From assembly GCF_000599605.1 (NCBI RefSeq), contig NZ_KK082674.1, forward strand, positions 1-64,000: a stretch of DNA of 64,000 nt, in the 5' to 3' direction. Positions within the stretch are counted from its first letter, which is position 1; each line of letters opens with the position of its first letter. Under the pieces are notes generated by a model. The model did not search any database. It was not told the origin of the DNA and saw only the letters and a list, made by a program, of their open reading frames with translations. Shown here in pieces: positions 45,838 to 54,548 of the stretch. The stretch is from Prevotella sp. HJM029 (GTDB taxonomy: Bacteria > Bacteroidota > Bacteroidia > Bacteroidales > Bacteroidaceae). The translations under genes and the position numbers were made by a program.

Positions 45838-46296
45838 TTATCGAATCCTATCTGCTGCCCGCACTAATTTTTCATCTGCCAAAATAGCATGCCGCGCTAA
45901 AATATAAAGCAACAATGACATTAATGGGAAGAATGCTGTGACATGAATTTTTAATGTTGCATCTCGAGATTCAATGCTGAAGAATAGGAAATAGATAGCA
46001 GCAATATGCCACAATACCAATAAAATAACGTTTATCAAGCACAACTTTGCTTGGAATCTGCGCGTTTTAAATGCCAATATCGCCCACAGGTTGAGTGGAA
46101 GTGTAAGTAAAAGCAACACAAATAGTGGCGCAGTCTTAAAGTTTGGAATTCCACGCCCTAACCTTTCACACAGATTAGTTACCAGCGTATCCATATGCAA
46201 ATCATCGCCGACAAATGTCGCCAAAGGAAAGGAAAGGCAGACAAATGTTAATACTAATGCGATAAACAGAAATAAAGTTTGCTTGCGCTGTATCAT
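45838..46296 (-). CDS. DUF4293 membrane protein
   Basis: 152 residues with four membrane spans, starting MIQRKQTLFLFIALVLTFVC, the usual N-terminus of the Bacteroidetes DUF4293 family. Function unknown. It overlaps the end of the omega-like gene (start and stop codons meet at 46296), the third gene of the bamD operon, an arrangement I recall as common in Bacteroidales. Confidence 0.85.
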   Translation of the reverse strand: MIQRKQTLFLFIALVLTFVCLSFPLATFVGDDLHMDTLVTNLCERLGRGIPNFKTAPLFVLLLLTLPLNLWAILAFKTRRFQAKLCLINVILLVLWHIAAIYFLFFSIESRDATLKIHVTAFFPLMSLLLYILARHAILADEKLVRAADRIR

Positions 46297-46634
46297 TAAC
46301 CCTCCTGATTGTAGTTATCTCGTGTGGGATCGCGCCAATAAACACTCCCCTCTTCAAACTCTTCTGTGGCCAGAAGTGTTGGCTTAGGAAGTTTTTCATA
46401 ATAGCGAGAGATTTCTATTTGTTCACGATTCTCAAAAACCTCTTCTAAAGTATCGTTATACGAAGCAAACTCAGATAACTTCTTATTTAAATCTTGTTTA
46501 ATCTCTACAGAAATTTGATTCGCTCGCTTTGCAATTATAGCAACACTTTCGTAGATATTTCCTGTTTCTCGACTTAAGTCCATAATGTTGCGCGTTACTG
46601 TATTTACAGGCGCTTTTGATTTCTTATAGTCCAT
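46296..46634 (-). CDS. rpoZ: Omega-like RNA polymerase subunit (RpoZ/Rpb6 family)
   Basis: 112 residues. The N-terminal half (TRNIMDLSRETGNIYESVAIIAKRANQI) fits the Bacteroidetes omega/Rpb6 family that stabilises the beta' subunit; the second half (EFASYNDTLEEVFENREQIEISRYYEKLPKP) is the phylum's extension. It starts 11 bp after bamD and overlaps DUF4293, so it is co-transcribed. The symbol rests on family resemblance. Confidence 0.8.
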   Translation of the reverse strand: MDYKKSKAPVNTVTRNIMDLSRETGNIYESVAIIAKRANQISVEIKQDLNKKLSEFASYNDTLEEVFENREQIEISRYYEKLPKPTLLATEEFEEGSVYWRDPTRDNYNQEG

Positions 46635-46645
46635 TTATTTATATT

Positions 46646-47491
46646 TTATAATTGATTTTCGTTAGAATGACGCATTGTAAACCTCTTACATCGTGCGATA
46701 TATTTTTCTGCCGTCGCTTTTTCCTTTGAATCAGGATATTGATTAATAAAGCCGTAACATTCATCTTCTGCATCCTGATAACGTTCTAATTTCTTTGCTT
46801 CAACACTCTGTTCTGCTAATTCAAACTTGCTCTTCATAATCAGTACCGAGAAATCTTCACGCAAATTAGAATACGGATAATCTTTCAATGCATTCTGACT
46901 GGTGACAATACAAGCTTCATAATTATTTCCCCCTTCAGTGCAATTACCGAAATATGTTCCAAGATTAAAATATAATTTTGCGGAATAAAGTTCCTTCAAA
47001 ACTAACTTATCTTGCAACTCGAAAAGCCGCTGCTGTGCTTCATCTTTCAATTTCCCATCTGGATAGAGATCCAAATAGGTTTGGAACGCAGCAATTGCAG
47101 TAACCGTCATCGATTGATCTAAACGTGGTTCAGGCGTTCCCATGTACAAACTTTGTCCCTCATAATAATGTGCCATTTCAGCCAAATAACCTTTTGGATA
47201 CGACTGATAATAACGCTTAAAAGCTTGCGCCGCACCCTCATAATCCATACTATTATATTCGGCCATGGCCAACATATAGAGACTCTCTTGGGCATTATCT
47301 GTACCTTTTTCTATATTGATAAGGCCTGTCAACAGAGTAATAGCTTGCGCAAATTTTCCTTCTGCATAACATTCCTTGGCATACTCATATTTATATTGAG
47401 CATTCTCCGTTTTATAGACCTTAGCAAACTCTTGCGCACAACTTGCAAATAGAATCGCCATGAAGCACAAAAGTATTCCGTTCTTTTTCAT
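46646..47491 (-). CDS. bamD: Outer membrane protein assembly lipoprotein BamD
   Basis: A 281-residue TPR lipoprotein of the BAM complex that inserts beta-barrel proteins into the outer membrane. The lipobox is ILFASCAQ, with the cysteine at residue 18. Five TPR-like repeats follow, e.g. YEYAKECYAEGKFAQAITLL, YMLAMAEYNSMDYEGAAQAF and YEACIVTSQNALKDYPYSNL. A canonical promoter sits directly upstream. It leads a three-gene operon with the omega-like subunit and DUF4293. Confidence 0.92.
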   Translation of the reverse strand: MKKNGILLCFMAILFASCAQEFAKVYKTENAQYKYEYAKECYAEGKFAQAITLLTGLINIEKGTDNAQESLYMLAMAEYNSMDYEGAAQAFKRYYQSYPKGYLAEMAHYYEGQSLYMGTPEPRLDQSMTVTAIAAFQTYLDLYPDGKLKDEAQQRLFELQDKLVLKELYSAKLYFNLGTYFGNCTEGGNNYEACIVTSQNALKDYPYSNLREDFSVLIMKSKFELAEQSVEAKKLERYQDAEDECYGFINQYPDSKEKATAEKYIARCKRFTMRHSNENQL

Positions 47492-47507
47492 ATTGGATAA
47501 TTTGTCG

Positions 47508-47538
47508 CAAAGGTAGCTACTTTTTCATAATCTACAAA
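47508..47538 (-). promoter_or_regulatory. Canonical promoter of the bamD operon
   Basis: On the minus strand, TTTG (47535-47538), 19 bp, then TACCTTTG (47508-47515). Perfect elements and spacing; the leader is only about 10 nt. Confidence 0.85.
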
Positions 47539-47621
47539 GCAACGAAAACACTTTTTAGTACTTTCACCGTACGACAATGCTTTTTATACAGTCTCTGCAG
47601 GCCATTTCTTAAAAAAAGAGG

Positions 47622-47629
47622 TAACTTTG
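47622..47629 (+). promoter_or_regulatory. -7 box for uvrB
   Basis: TAACTTTG, full match, 24 bp upstream of ATG 47653. No -33 TTTG at the usual distance. Confidence 0.55.
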
Positions 47630-47652
47630 CATCTCGTTACAAGGATACATAA

Positions 47653-49695
47653 ATGAAATTTGAACTTACTTCACCCTATAAACCTACGGGAGACCAACCT
47701 CAGGCCATACAACAGTTAGTTGATGGAATTAATGACGGAACAACTTCACAAGTGTTGCTTGGTGTCACTGGTTCGGGTAAAACCTACACCATGGCCAATG
47801 TCATTGCACAAGCTAACAAACCCACACTTATCCTGAGCCACAACAAAACTTTAGCTGCACAGCTCTATGAAGAGATGAAAGGCTTTTTTCCACACAATGC
47901 CGTAGAATATTATGTGTCGTATTATGATTACTATCAACCCGAAGCCTATCTTCCCACGACCGATGTCTATATTGAGAAAGACTTAGCCATCAACGACGAA
48001 ATCGATAAGTTGCGATTGCGTGCTGTTTCGGCACTACTTTCTGGACGGAAAGATGTCGTCATTGTTTCGTCAGTGTCCTGTATCTATGGAATGGGAGCAC
48101 CTATTGCGATGGAAGAAAATATCATTCGCATTCAAAAGGGGAAGCAATTAGACATGAATGAATTCCTGCGTCGACTAGTAAATGCGCAATACGTAAGAAA
48201 TGACATTGCACCAGGACGCGGCATGTTTCGCGTGAAAGGCGATACGGTAGACATCTTCACTACCTATAGTGACAATGTGTTGCGCCTCACATGGTGGGAT
48301 GATGAACTCGACAGCATCGAGGAAGTTGAAGCTGACACGTTTCATCGCCTCGAAAGCTTCGAACAATATGAAATCTATCCCGCTACCCTATTTGTCACCA
48401 CCCCCGAACAAACCACACATGCCATTCGCGCCATCCAAGATGATCTTGTCGAGCGTATTGCCTATTTCGAATCGATTGGCGATAACATCAAGGCACAACG
48501 CATCAAGGAGCGCGTAGAATACGATATGGAAATGATTAAAGAGCTTGGCCATTGTAGCGGCATCGAAAACTATTCGCGCTATTTTGATGGTCGACAGGCT
48601 GGCGATCGTCCCTATTGTCTGCTCGACTTCTTCCCCAAAGACTATCTCATCATCGTCGATGAGAGCCATGTGAGCATTCCGCAAATCGGCGCTATGTATG
48701 GTGGTGACCGCTCACGCAAGCAAAACTTGGTAGAATATGGATTCCGACTGCCTGCCGCATTTGATAACCGTCCGCTAAAGTTCGATGAATTTCACAGCCT
48801 CATTCACCAAATCATCTACGTCAGTGCCACACCAGCCAACTATGAAATCGAGGAGGCCGAAGGCGTAGTAGTAGAGCAAATCATCCGACCTACTGGGCTC
48901 TTAGATCCTGAAATTGAAGTGCGTCCATCAGAGAACCAAATCGACGACCTTATGTCCGAAATACTCCATCGCATCGACCAGCAAGAGCGTGTATTGGTGA
49001 CCACACTTACAAAGCGAATGGCCGAAGAGCTGACCGAGTTCCTTTTAAATCATGACATCAAAACCAACTACATCCACAGCGATGTAGCTACATTAGATCG
49101 GGTGAAAATCATGAACGATTTGCGTGCTGGCGTCTACGATGTTTTAGTGGGCGTCAACTTGCTACGCGAGGGACTCGACCTACCCGAAGTGTCGTTGGTG
49201 GCCATTTTAGATGCCGACAAAGAAGGTTTCTTGCGCAACCATCGCAGTCTGACACAAACGGCTGGCCGAGCTGCTCGCAACGTGCATGGCAAAGTTATTA
49301 TGTATGCCGATAGCATCACCGAAAGCATGCAACGAACCATTGATGAAACGGCGCGCCGACGCAGCATACAAATGCAATACAACGAAGCCCATCATATTGT
49401 GCCCAAACCCATTGAAAAGAAAATTGGATCGTCGCTCACCATACAGACCGGAAGCACTGAGACGGCGCAACAGAGAGGAAAAGCCTCAGACACAAAATAT
49501 GCACAGCTCAATCCAACTGGCGAAGCCTTCGTGGCCGACCCCATCAGCCGCAGCATGAGCAAGGAAGCACTCAAAAAGAGCATTGCCAATACCACAGCAC
49601 TCATGAAACAAGCTGCAAAAGAGCTCGATTTCCTACAAGCTGCTCAATATCGTGATGAAATCGTCAAGCTCGAAGCCCTGCTCAACGAAAAATAA
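47653..49695 (+). CDS. uvrB: Excinuclease ABC subunit B
   Basis: A 680-residue nucleotide-excision-repair helicase that verifies damage handed over by UvrA and recruits UvrC. Walker A LLGVTGSGKTYTMANV at residues about 35-50, the beta-hairpin region YYVSYYDYYQPEAYLPTTDVYIEKD, helicase motifs ILDADKEGFLRNHRSLTQTAGRAARN and a C-terminal UVR motif (ELDFLQAAQYRDEIVKLEALL) are all present. Transcribed alone behind its own -7 box; convergent with the TRIC-type gene. Confidence 0.97.
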   Translation: MKFELTSPYKPTGDQPQAIQQLVDGINDGTTSQVLLGVTGSGKTYTMANVIAQANKPTLILSHNKTLAAQLYEEMKGFFPHNAVEYYVSYYDYYQPEAYLPTTDVYIEKDLAINDEIDKLRLRAVSALLSGRKDVVIVSSVSCIYGMGAPIAMEENIIRIQKGKQLDMNEFLRRLVNAQYVRNDIAPGRGMFRVKGDTVDIFTTYSDNVLRLTWWDDELDSIEEVEADTFHRLESFEQYEIYPATLFVTTPEQTTHAIRAIQDDLVERIAYFESIGDNIKAQRIKERVEYDMEMIKELGHCSGIENYSRYFDGRQAGDRPYCLLDFFPKDYLIIVDESHVSIPQIGAMYGGDRSRKQNLVEYGFRLPAAFDNRPLKFDEFHSLIHQIIYVSATPANYEIEEAEGVVVEQIIRPTGLLDPEIEVRPSENQIDDLMSEILHRIDQQERVLVTTLTKRMAEELTEFLLNHDIKTNYIHSDVATLDRVKIMNDLRAGVYDVLVGVNLLREGLDLPEVSLVAILDADKEGFLRNHRSLTQTAGRAARNVHGKVIMYADSITESMQRTIDETARRRSIQMQYNEAHHIVPKPIEKKIGSSLTIQTGSTETAQQRGKASDTKYAQLNPTGEAFVADPISRSMSKEALKKSIANTTALMKQAAKELDFLQAAQYRDEIVKLEALLNEK

Positions 49696-49792
49696 GTTCA
49701 TCACCTCCATCGTTACCTATTTCTACCAAGTTTTTGATGCAGTCAATTGTGCATGACTCACAATGCCGCCCTAACAACTGAAATAAAAATGA

Positions 49793-49815
49793 TTGAGATA
49801 CTGGAGGAATCTCAA
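49793..49815 (-). terminator. Weak hairpin in the uvrB/TRIC spacer
   Basis: 7-bp arms TTGAGAT/ATCTCAA with a 9-nt loop. On the minus strand a TTTTTA follows after 3 nt. It may end the minus-strand operon whose last stop is at 49895. The rest of the spacer 49696-49894 shows nothing. Confidence 0.4.
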
Positions 49816-49894
49816 AAAATCCCATTACTCACAGCAACATGCCGTGGAATTGGCTATCGTAAATCGTATTGCACTTTTTGTTATGGGCCAAGAA

Positions 49895-50542
49895 TTACGA
49901 ATTGTCTTTGATTTCATCGCGCAAAATGGGCAATGAAATGTGGTATTTGATGGCTAAAAAGCGAATGCAACAGATAGCAAAGAAGGTGGCGATAGAAGTA
50001 AGCCCCACATTGACCTCGATCTTGAAAAGCAGCCAGTAGAGTAGTCCGCCAGCTACACTGGCCATGGCGTAGATATCTTTTTGAAAGATGACAGGCTCTT
50101 GATTGAGCAATACATCACGAATGATGCCGCCAGCAACTCCCGTGATGCAGCCCATGATGATGGCCACCCAAAAAGGGTGGTCGTATTGCAAGGTTTTTTG
50201 CAAGCCTGCAATGGTAAAGAGGGCTAAGCCAAAGGTATCGAAGGTGAGCCAGGCATTCTCCCAGCGGATGAGCGATTTGGCAAAAACAATCACCACCAAC
50301 ATGGCAATAATAGTGCAAATGATGTAGATAGTTGAAGTCATCCAAAAGGGGGTGGCACCCAACATCACATCGCGAATCGTTCCACCCCCGATGGCCACTG
50401 CAAAACCACAAACGAAGCCTCCGAACCAATCGAAATGCTTTGCAGCGGCCATGCGGATGCCAGAGATAGCAAAGGCAAATGTACCAATGAACTCGATGAT
50501 TTGTTGCACCGTATGTGCTAACTCTAAATTTGCAGGCAACAT
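49895..50542 (-). CDS. TRIC-type cation channel protein (UPF0126)
   Basis: 215 residues, about seven membrane spans. It has the internal duplication of the UPF0126/YadS/YicG family: each half carries a glycine-rich turn followed by RD (GFAVAIGGGTIRDVMLG and MGCITGVAGGIIRDVLLN). Prokaryotic TRIC channels form trimers that conduct K+ or Na+; the physiological role is uncertain. It starts 11 bp after the hydroxyacid dehydrogenase gene, so the two are probably co-transcribed. Confidence 0.88.
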   Translation of the reverse strand: MLPANLELAHTVQQIIEFIGTFAFAISGIRMAAAKHFDWFGGFVCGFAVAIGGGTIRDVMLGATPFWMTSTIYIICTIIAMLVVIVFAKSLIRWENAWLTFDTFGLALFTIAGLQKTLQYDHPFWVAIIMGCITGVAGGIIRDVLLNQEPVIFQKDIYAMASVAGGLLYWLLFKIEVNVGLTSIATFFAICCIRFLAIKYHISLPILRDEIKDNS

Positions 50543-50553
50543 GTTTTGTGAGC

Positions 50554-51510
50554 TTAGGGATTGACAACATTCTGCGGTGTACCTGCCAGGAAAGCTTTAA
50601 CATTCTCAATACAAATGTCAAGCAACCGTTGGCGTGCAGCCTTCGTGGCCCAGGCAATATGGGGTGTGATATAGGCATTTGGCGCATGAAGCAAGGGATT
50701 GTCGGCTGCAGGTGGCTCAAGTGTCATCACATCGGCACCATAGCCACCCAATTGTCCTGTAGCCAAGGCTTCAGCCACAGCTTGTTCATCAATCAGACCT
50801 CCACGGCTAGTGTTGATGAGCAGTGCACCAGGCTTCATTCTCTTTAGTGCTTCGACATTCACCATCTCTTGTGTGCCGGCAGTCAAAGGAGCATGCAAGG
50901 TCAGGATGTCGCTCGCTGCTAGCAGGCCTTCCCAAGTGGTTTTTTGAATACCTTCGGGCAAATCGGCAGCGTTGCGACTGGTGAGTGCAAACACATCCAT
51001 GCCAAATTGGTGAGCTATCTGTGCCACCTTGCAGCCGATGTTGCCCAGTCCTACGATGCCAAGCGTTTTGCCATGCAGCTCTATCAAGGGTGTATCCCAA
51101 TAACAGAAGTCAGCATTTTTGCTCCATCGCCCTTCGCGATTACGTTGCGCATAGTGAGCCACTTGGTTGGTGAGATTGAGAATGTGAGCAAAGGTCATCT
51201 GCGCCACGCTGTCGGTGCTGTAGGCAGGAATATTGGTTACGACAATACCCTGTGCTTTTGCCGCTTCAATGTCGACCGTGTTGTAGCCCGTCGCCATCAC
51301 ACCAATATAGCGCAGTCGAGGCAACTGTGCCAGGATATCAGCTGTGAGATTGATTTTGTTGATGAGCAACATCTCGGCATCTTGTGCGCGCGAGACAACA
51401 TCGTTCGCATCTGTGCGTTCGTAAACAACAAGTTCACCATAAGCTTTTAAGGCCTCTAAGCTGAGGTCGCCTGGATTGACGGCATAGCCATCTAATTCTA
51501 CAATTTTCAT
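50554..51510 (-). CDS. D-2-hydroxyacid dehydrogenase (glycerate dehydrogenase-like)
   Basis: A 318-residue NAD-dependent D-isomer-specific dehydrogenase. The Rossmann motif is LGIVGLGNIGCKVAQIA. The catalytic Arg is in LLINTSRGGLIDEQAV, the Glu is in ADVMTLEPP and the His is in YITPHIAWATKAARQR. Overall it looks like HprA-type hydroxypyruvate/glycerate dehydrogenase, but substrate assignment in this family is unreliable. It starts 17 bp after rarA stops, in the same direction, and precedes the TRIC-type gene. Confidence 0.85.
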   Translation of the reverse strand: MKIVELDGYAVNPGDLSLEALKAYGELVVYERTDANDVVSRAQDAEMLLINKINLTADILAQLPRLRYIGVMATGYNTVDIEAAKAQGIVVTNIPAYSTDSVAQMTFAHILNLTNQVAHYAQRNREGRWSKNADFCYWDTPLIELHGKTLGIVGLGNIGCKVAQIAHQFGMDVFALTSRNAADLPEGIQKTTWEGLLAASDILTLHAPLTAGTQEMVNVEALKRMKPGALLINTSRGGLIDEQAVAEALATGQLGGYGADVMTLEPPAADNPLLHAPNAYITPHIAWATKAARQRLLDICIENVKAFLAGTPQNVVNP

Positions 51511-51527
51511 GATTCAATATTTTTTTA

Positions 51528-52799
51528 TCAGGTTTTAAATCGGTCGCCCCAATTTTTCACCATTTGTTGATTTAATTTTTCTTCAGCCGCGCTGTGCTGC
51601 CCCACCCAGAAACGCGTGCCCTGCAGTGCCTCGGGCAGATATTGTTGCGGCGTGAAGTTGTCTGGATAGTCGTGTGGATAGGCATAACCATCATGATAGC
51701 CCAACTCGGCCATCAGCTTGGTGGGTGCATTACGCAGATGCAAAGGCACAGGGAGATTTCCTGTTTCACGCACTTTTGCTAAAGCCGCATCGATAGCCAA
51801 ATAAGCCGAATTGCTCTTGGCACTTGTAGCCAAATAGGTCGTCACCTCAGATAAGATGATGCGCGCTTCGGGCCACCCAATCTTCATGACGGCATCAAAA
51901 GCTGTGTTGGCCAACAACAAGGCGTTGGGATTGGCCAAACCAATATCTTCTGCGGCGCTAATCATTAAGCGGCGTGCGATGAATTGTGGCGACTCGCCTC
52001 CTTCAATCATGCGCGCCAGCCAATAAAGCGCAGCATCAGGATCGCTTCCTCGAATGCTCTTGATGAAAGCTGAGATGATGTCATAGTGCAATTCACCCTC
52101 TTTGTCATAGGCCATGGGATTGGTCTGGAGACGCTCTTCAACCAGCGCATTCGTCACAACAACATCCTTTCCCGATACCTCAACGACTAACTCTAAAATG
52201 TTTAAAAGTTTACGAGCATCTCCCCCACTATACCGCAGCAGCGCTTCAGTTTCTTGCAGCACGATGTGTTTTTTCTGCAACTCAACATCCGTATCGATAG
52301 CACGTTTCGCCAATTGCAGCAAGTCATCCTTGGTCAAAGCCTTTAAAACATAAAGTTGGCATCGTGACAACAATGGACGAATAACTTCAAACGAGGGATT
52401 TTCGGTCGTGGCACCTATCAAGGTAACAACGCCACGTTCCACTGCCCCGAGCAAAGAATCTTGCTGCGATTTACTGAAACGATGAATCTCGTCTATAAAC
52501 AATATCGGGGAGGCCGTGTTGAAAAAACGATTATTCTTTGCTTTATCAATCACTTCACGAACCTCCTTTACGCCGCTCGTGACTGCACTCAGCGTGTAGA
52601 AAGGTGTTTCCAACTTGTGAGCAACAATTTGTGCTAAAGTTGTCTTTCCCACCCCTGGAGGCCCCCATAAAATAAAAGAAGAAACATGTTTTGCTTCTAT
52701 CATTCTACGCAAAACAGCACCTTCACCAATTAAATGTTGCTGCCCCACATAATCATCAAGCGTTCGAGGACGCATTCTTTCTGCTAATGGCTCGCTCAT
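51528..52799 (-). CDS. rarA: Replication-associated recombination protein A (MgsA/RarA)
   Basis: A 423-residue clamp-loader-like AAA+ ATPase acting at stalled forks. It has Walker A ILWGPPGVGKTTLAQIV, Walker B ILFIDEIHRFSKSQQD, sensor 1 TLIGATTENPSFEV, then the C-terminal tetramerisation domain (AFIKSIRGSDPDAALYWLARMIEGGE, LPVPLHLRNAPTKLM). ATG 52799 (MSEPLAERMRP) is chosen because the family starts there and the canonical promoter lies directly upstream. An in-frame ATG at 52850 would lie upstream of the predicted transcript start. Confidence 0.94.
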   Translation of the reverse strand: MSEPLAERMRPRTLDDYVGQQHLIGEGAVLRRMIEAKHVSSFILWGPPGVGKTTLAQIVAHKLETPFYTLSAVTSGVKEVREVIDKAKNNRFFNTASPILFIDEIHRFSKSQQDSLLGAVERGVVTLIGATTENPSFEVIRPLLSRCQLYVLKALTKDDLLQLAKRAIDTDVELQKKHIVLQETEALLRYSGGDARKLLNILELVVEVSGKDVVVTNALVEERLQTNPMAYDKEGELHYDIISAFIKSIRGSDPDAALYWLARMIEGGESPQFIARRLMISAAEDIGLANPNALLLANTAFDAVMKIGWPEARIILSEVTTYLATSAKSNSAYLAIDAALAKVRETGNLPVPLHLRNAPTKLMAELGYHDGYAYPHDYPDNFTPQQYLPEALQGTRFWVGQHSAAEEKLNQQMVKNWGDRFKT

Positions 52800-52808
52800 A
52801 ATTCGCTG

Positions 52809-52839
52809 CAAAAATAAAGAAATCGCATGATACCGCAAA
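52809..52839 (-). promoter_or_regulatory. Canonical promoter of rarA
   Basis: On the minus strand, TTTG (52836-52839), 19 bp, then TATTTTTG (52809-52816). The box ends 10 bp from ATG 52799, so the leader is only a few nucleotides. Confidence 0.7.
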
Positions 52840-52857
52840 AAAAATATCAATTAAAAG

Positions 52858-52889
52858 TTTGTGCATGTGGCCCAAAGTATATACTTTTG
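52858..52889 (+). promoter_or_regulatory. Canonical promoter of the acidic-tailed protein gene
   Basis: TTTG (52858-52861), 20 bp, then TACTTTTG (52882-52889). Divergent from the rarA promoter, with 18 bp between their -33 elements. Confidence 0.8.
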
Positions 52890-52909
52890 CAGCAAAGAAA
52901 ATAGTATGT

Positions 52910-53719
52910 ATGAAGCAACAAAAATCTCTTACTTTACGGACTCTAACAAAGAGTAATATTTGGGACATTCAGGAAAATGATGTATTTCGTCTTTTAGACA
53001 CTGCCGAGCGCGAAAGCGATTTGAGAGAGAACATGCGTCATTATGTAGATGTGATTAAAAGTGCTTTCGATATTGAGGAAGTAAAAGTTGATAAGCCTGA
53101 AGTGATTGCCAAGTTTGAAGAACGCGGTTTTAAGGTGGGCTTTGTAAAAATCGATGACAGCACCAAAGTGAAATGGGCTATCAAGAAGAAACCCATTTTG
53201 CGTGTAACCGACCTCACTTATGAAAATATCCGCCACATCTCGGCTACAAAATTATTAGAGGTGTTAGACCGCAATTTTGGAAGTGGTTGGGAAGGCTTGT
53301 CGCAAAGCATTCAAGACATCATCGAACGGGGCTTTGACATCAGCACCACAACGCTACCTAAGGACCGTCTGCACAAACCCGGAGGCATGTATGAAAAGAA
53401 GCTCAAAGATGGCTATGAGGTGTTAGAAATTGAAAAAGGAACTTGGGTCGAGGCTATCTTTGCGAAAGAAAAACCCGAGTTGAAAACAACGAAAAACATC
53501 GCTGACGAGGATGAGGACTTTGACGATGAGGAAAACTTAGATGCTGACGCTGAAGATGAAGTTCTTCTCGACGAAGAGTTTAATGAAACCGATGAAGACG
53601 ACGAAGATTCCTTTGACGAAGAAACATTGACCGAAGAAAGTTATCGAACCACTTATGATGAAGATCCTGACAATTTAGATGTTGAGGAATCCTCGATGAG
53701 TGATGACGAAGACTTTTAA
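52910..53719 (+). CDS. Conserved-looking protein with long acidic tail
   Basis: 269 residues. The first 190 form a basic-to-neutral globular part (IWDIQENDVFRLLDTAERES, ... RNFGSGWEGLSQSIQDII). The last 80 are almost all Asp/Glu with few hydrophobics (DEDEDFDDEENLDADAEDE). The layout recalls the Gram-positive RNA polymerase delta subunit and other acidic nucleic-acid mimics, but I see no sequence match and claim no function. ATG 52910 follows the canonical promoter. A decayed repeat array begins right after its stop. Confidence 0.7.
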   Translation: MKQQKSLTLRTLTKSNIWDIQENDVFRLLDTAERESDLRENMRHYVDVIKSAFDIEEVKVDKPEVIAKFEERGFKVGFVKIDDSTKVKWAIKKKPILRVTDLTYENIRHISATKLLEVLDRNFGSGWEGLSQSIQDIIERGFDISTTTLPKDRLHKPGGMYEKKLKDGYEVLEIEKGTWVEAIFAKEKPELKTTKNIADEDEDFDDEENLDADAEDEVLLDEEFNETDEDDEDSFDEETLTEESYRTTYDEDPDNLDVEESSMSDDEDF

Positions 53720-53720
53720 T

Positions 53721-53858
53721 GGCAAAGCCCTTGCCTGCACATGCCATCAAGAAAAATGTTTGGGCAAGGGTTTCGCCAACACATCCAAATGAAAAACATA
53801 CCTGAGCAAAGCGCTCGCCACCACATTCAATAAAGAAATCTATTCAGGCGAAGGGCTC
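53721..53858. repeat. Decayed 42-bp repeats directly after the acidic-tailed protein gene
   Basis: Three diverged copies begin at 53733, 53775 and 53817 (GCCTGCACAT, GCCAACACAT, GCCACCACAT), each 42 bp, each with an A-rich middle and ending in a GGGTTTC or GCGCTC-like block. A fragment of a fourth (53721-53732) touches the stop codon. They end exactly where the fresh 41-bp array starts. GGCAAAGCCCTTGCC (53721) and GGGCAAGGGTTTCGCC (53762) also form an imperfect inverted repeat that could act as a terminator. Confidence 0.65.
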
Positions 53859-54278
53859 CGCCGCCGATAACCAACGCTCGTTATCGCGAAAATTACCCTC
53901 GCTCGCGATAACCAACTCTTGTTATCGCGAAAAATGCCCTCGCTCGCGATAACCAACTCTCGTTATCGTGAAAATTACCCTCGCTCGCGATAACCACCTC
54001 TCGTTATCGCGAAAAATGCCCTCGCCCGCGATAACTACCTCTCGTTATCGCGAAAAATGCCCTCGCCCGCTATAACCAACGCTCGTTATCGCGAAAATTG
54101 CCCTCGCTCGCGATAACTACCTCTCGTTATCGTGAAAATTGCCCTCGCCCGCGATAACTACCTCTCGTTATCGCGAAAAATGCCCTCGCCCGCGATAACC
54201 ACTGCTCGTTATCGTGAAAATTACCCTCGCTCGCGATAACCAACTCTCGTTATCGCGAAAAATGCCCTCGCCGCCGAT
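53858..54278. repeat. Tandem array D: ten 41-bp units, each a hairpin
   Basis: GATAAC (one copy TATAAC) recurs at 53866, 53907, 53948, 53989, 54030, 54071, 54112, 54153, 54194 and 54235, exactly 41 bp apart, and a truncated GAT at 54276. Each unit has GCGATAAC and GTTATCGC arms around an 8-nt loop, then a GAAAAnnnCCCTCGC linker in two versions (ATTACCC or AATGCCC, plus mixes). The array is bounded on both sides by CCGCCGAT. It fills most of the 829-bp spacer 53720-54548; 54280-54500 shows nothing else recognisable. Confidence 0.97.
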
Positions 54279-54530
54279 GTGGCAACAAAGTGGGTTACCA
54301 AAAATGGCGCGTTCGGCAGCATCACAGATAGTTGCCGCGGCGGAAAGGCTGTGTTTGGCCATTTGCAATCGCTTCGCTTCTCGCAAACTTCAACGAATTG
54401 ATGTTCCCCCAACTTTGGAACCCGTTATTTTTAAAACATCCCATCGTCTCCCAACCCCACCAATTGCACGTTTCTGATTTAAAACATGTATTTTGCAAAA
54501 TGGTTTCTTGTCTATTAGCTTTTTTTCATG

Positions 54531-54538
54531 TAACTTTG
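54531..54538 (+). promoter_or_regulatory. -7 box for the DUF3078 gene
   Basis: TAACTTTG, full match, preceded by CTTG at 54507-54510 (20-bp spacing, three of four bases of TTTG). ATG 54549 is 11 bp away, so the leader is very short. Confidence 0.65.
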
Positions 54539-54548
54539 CCCACGAAAT

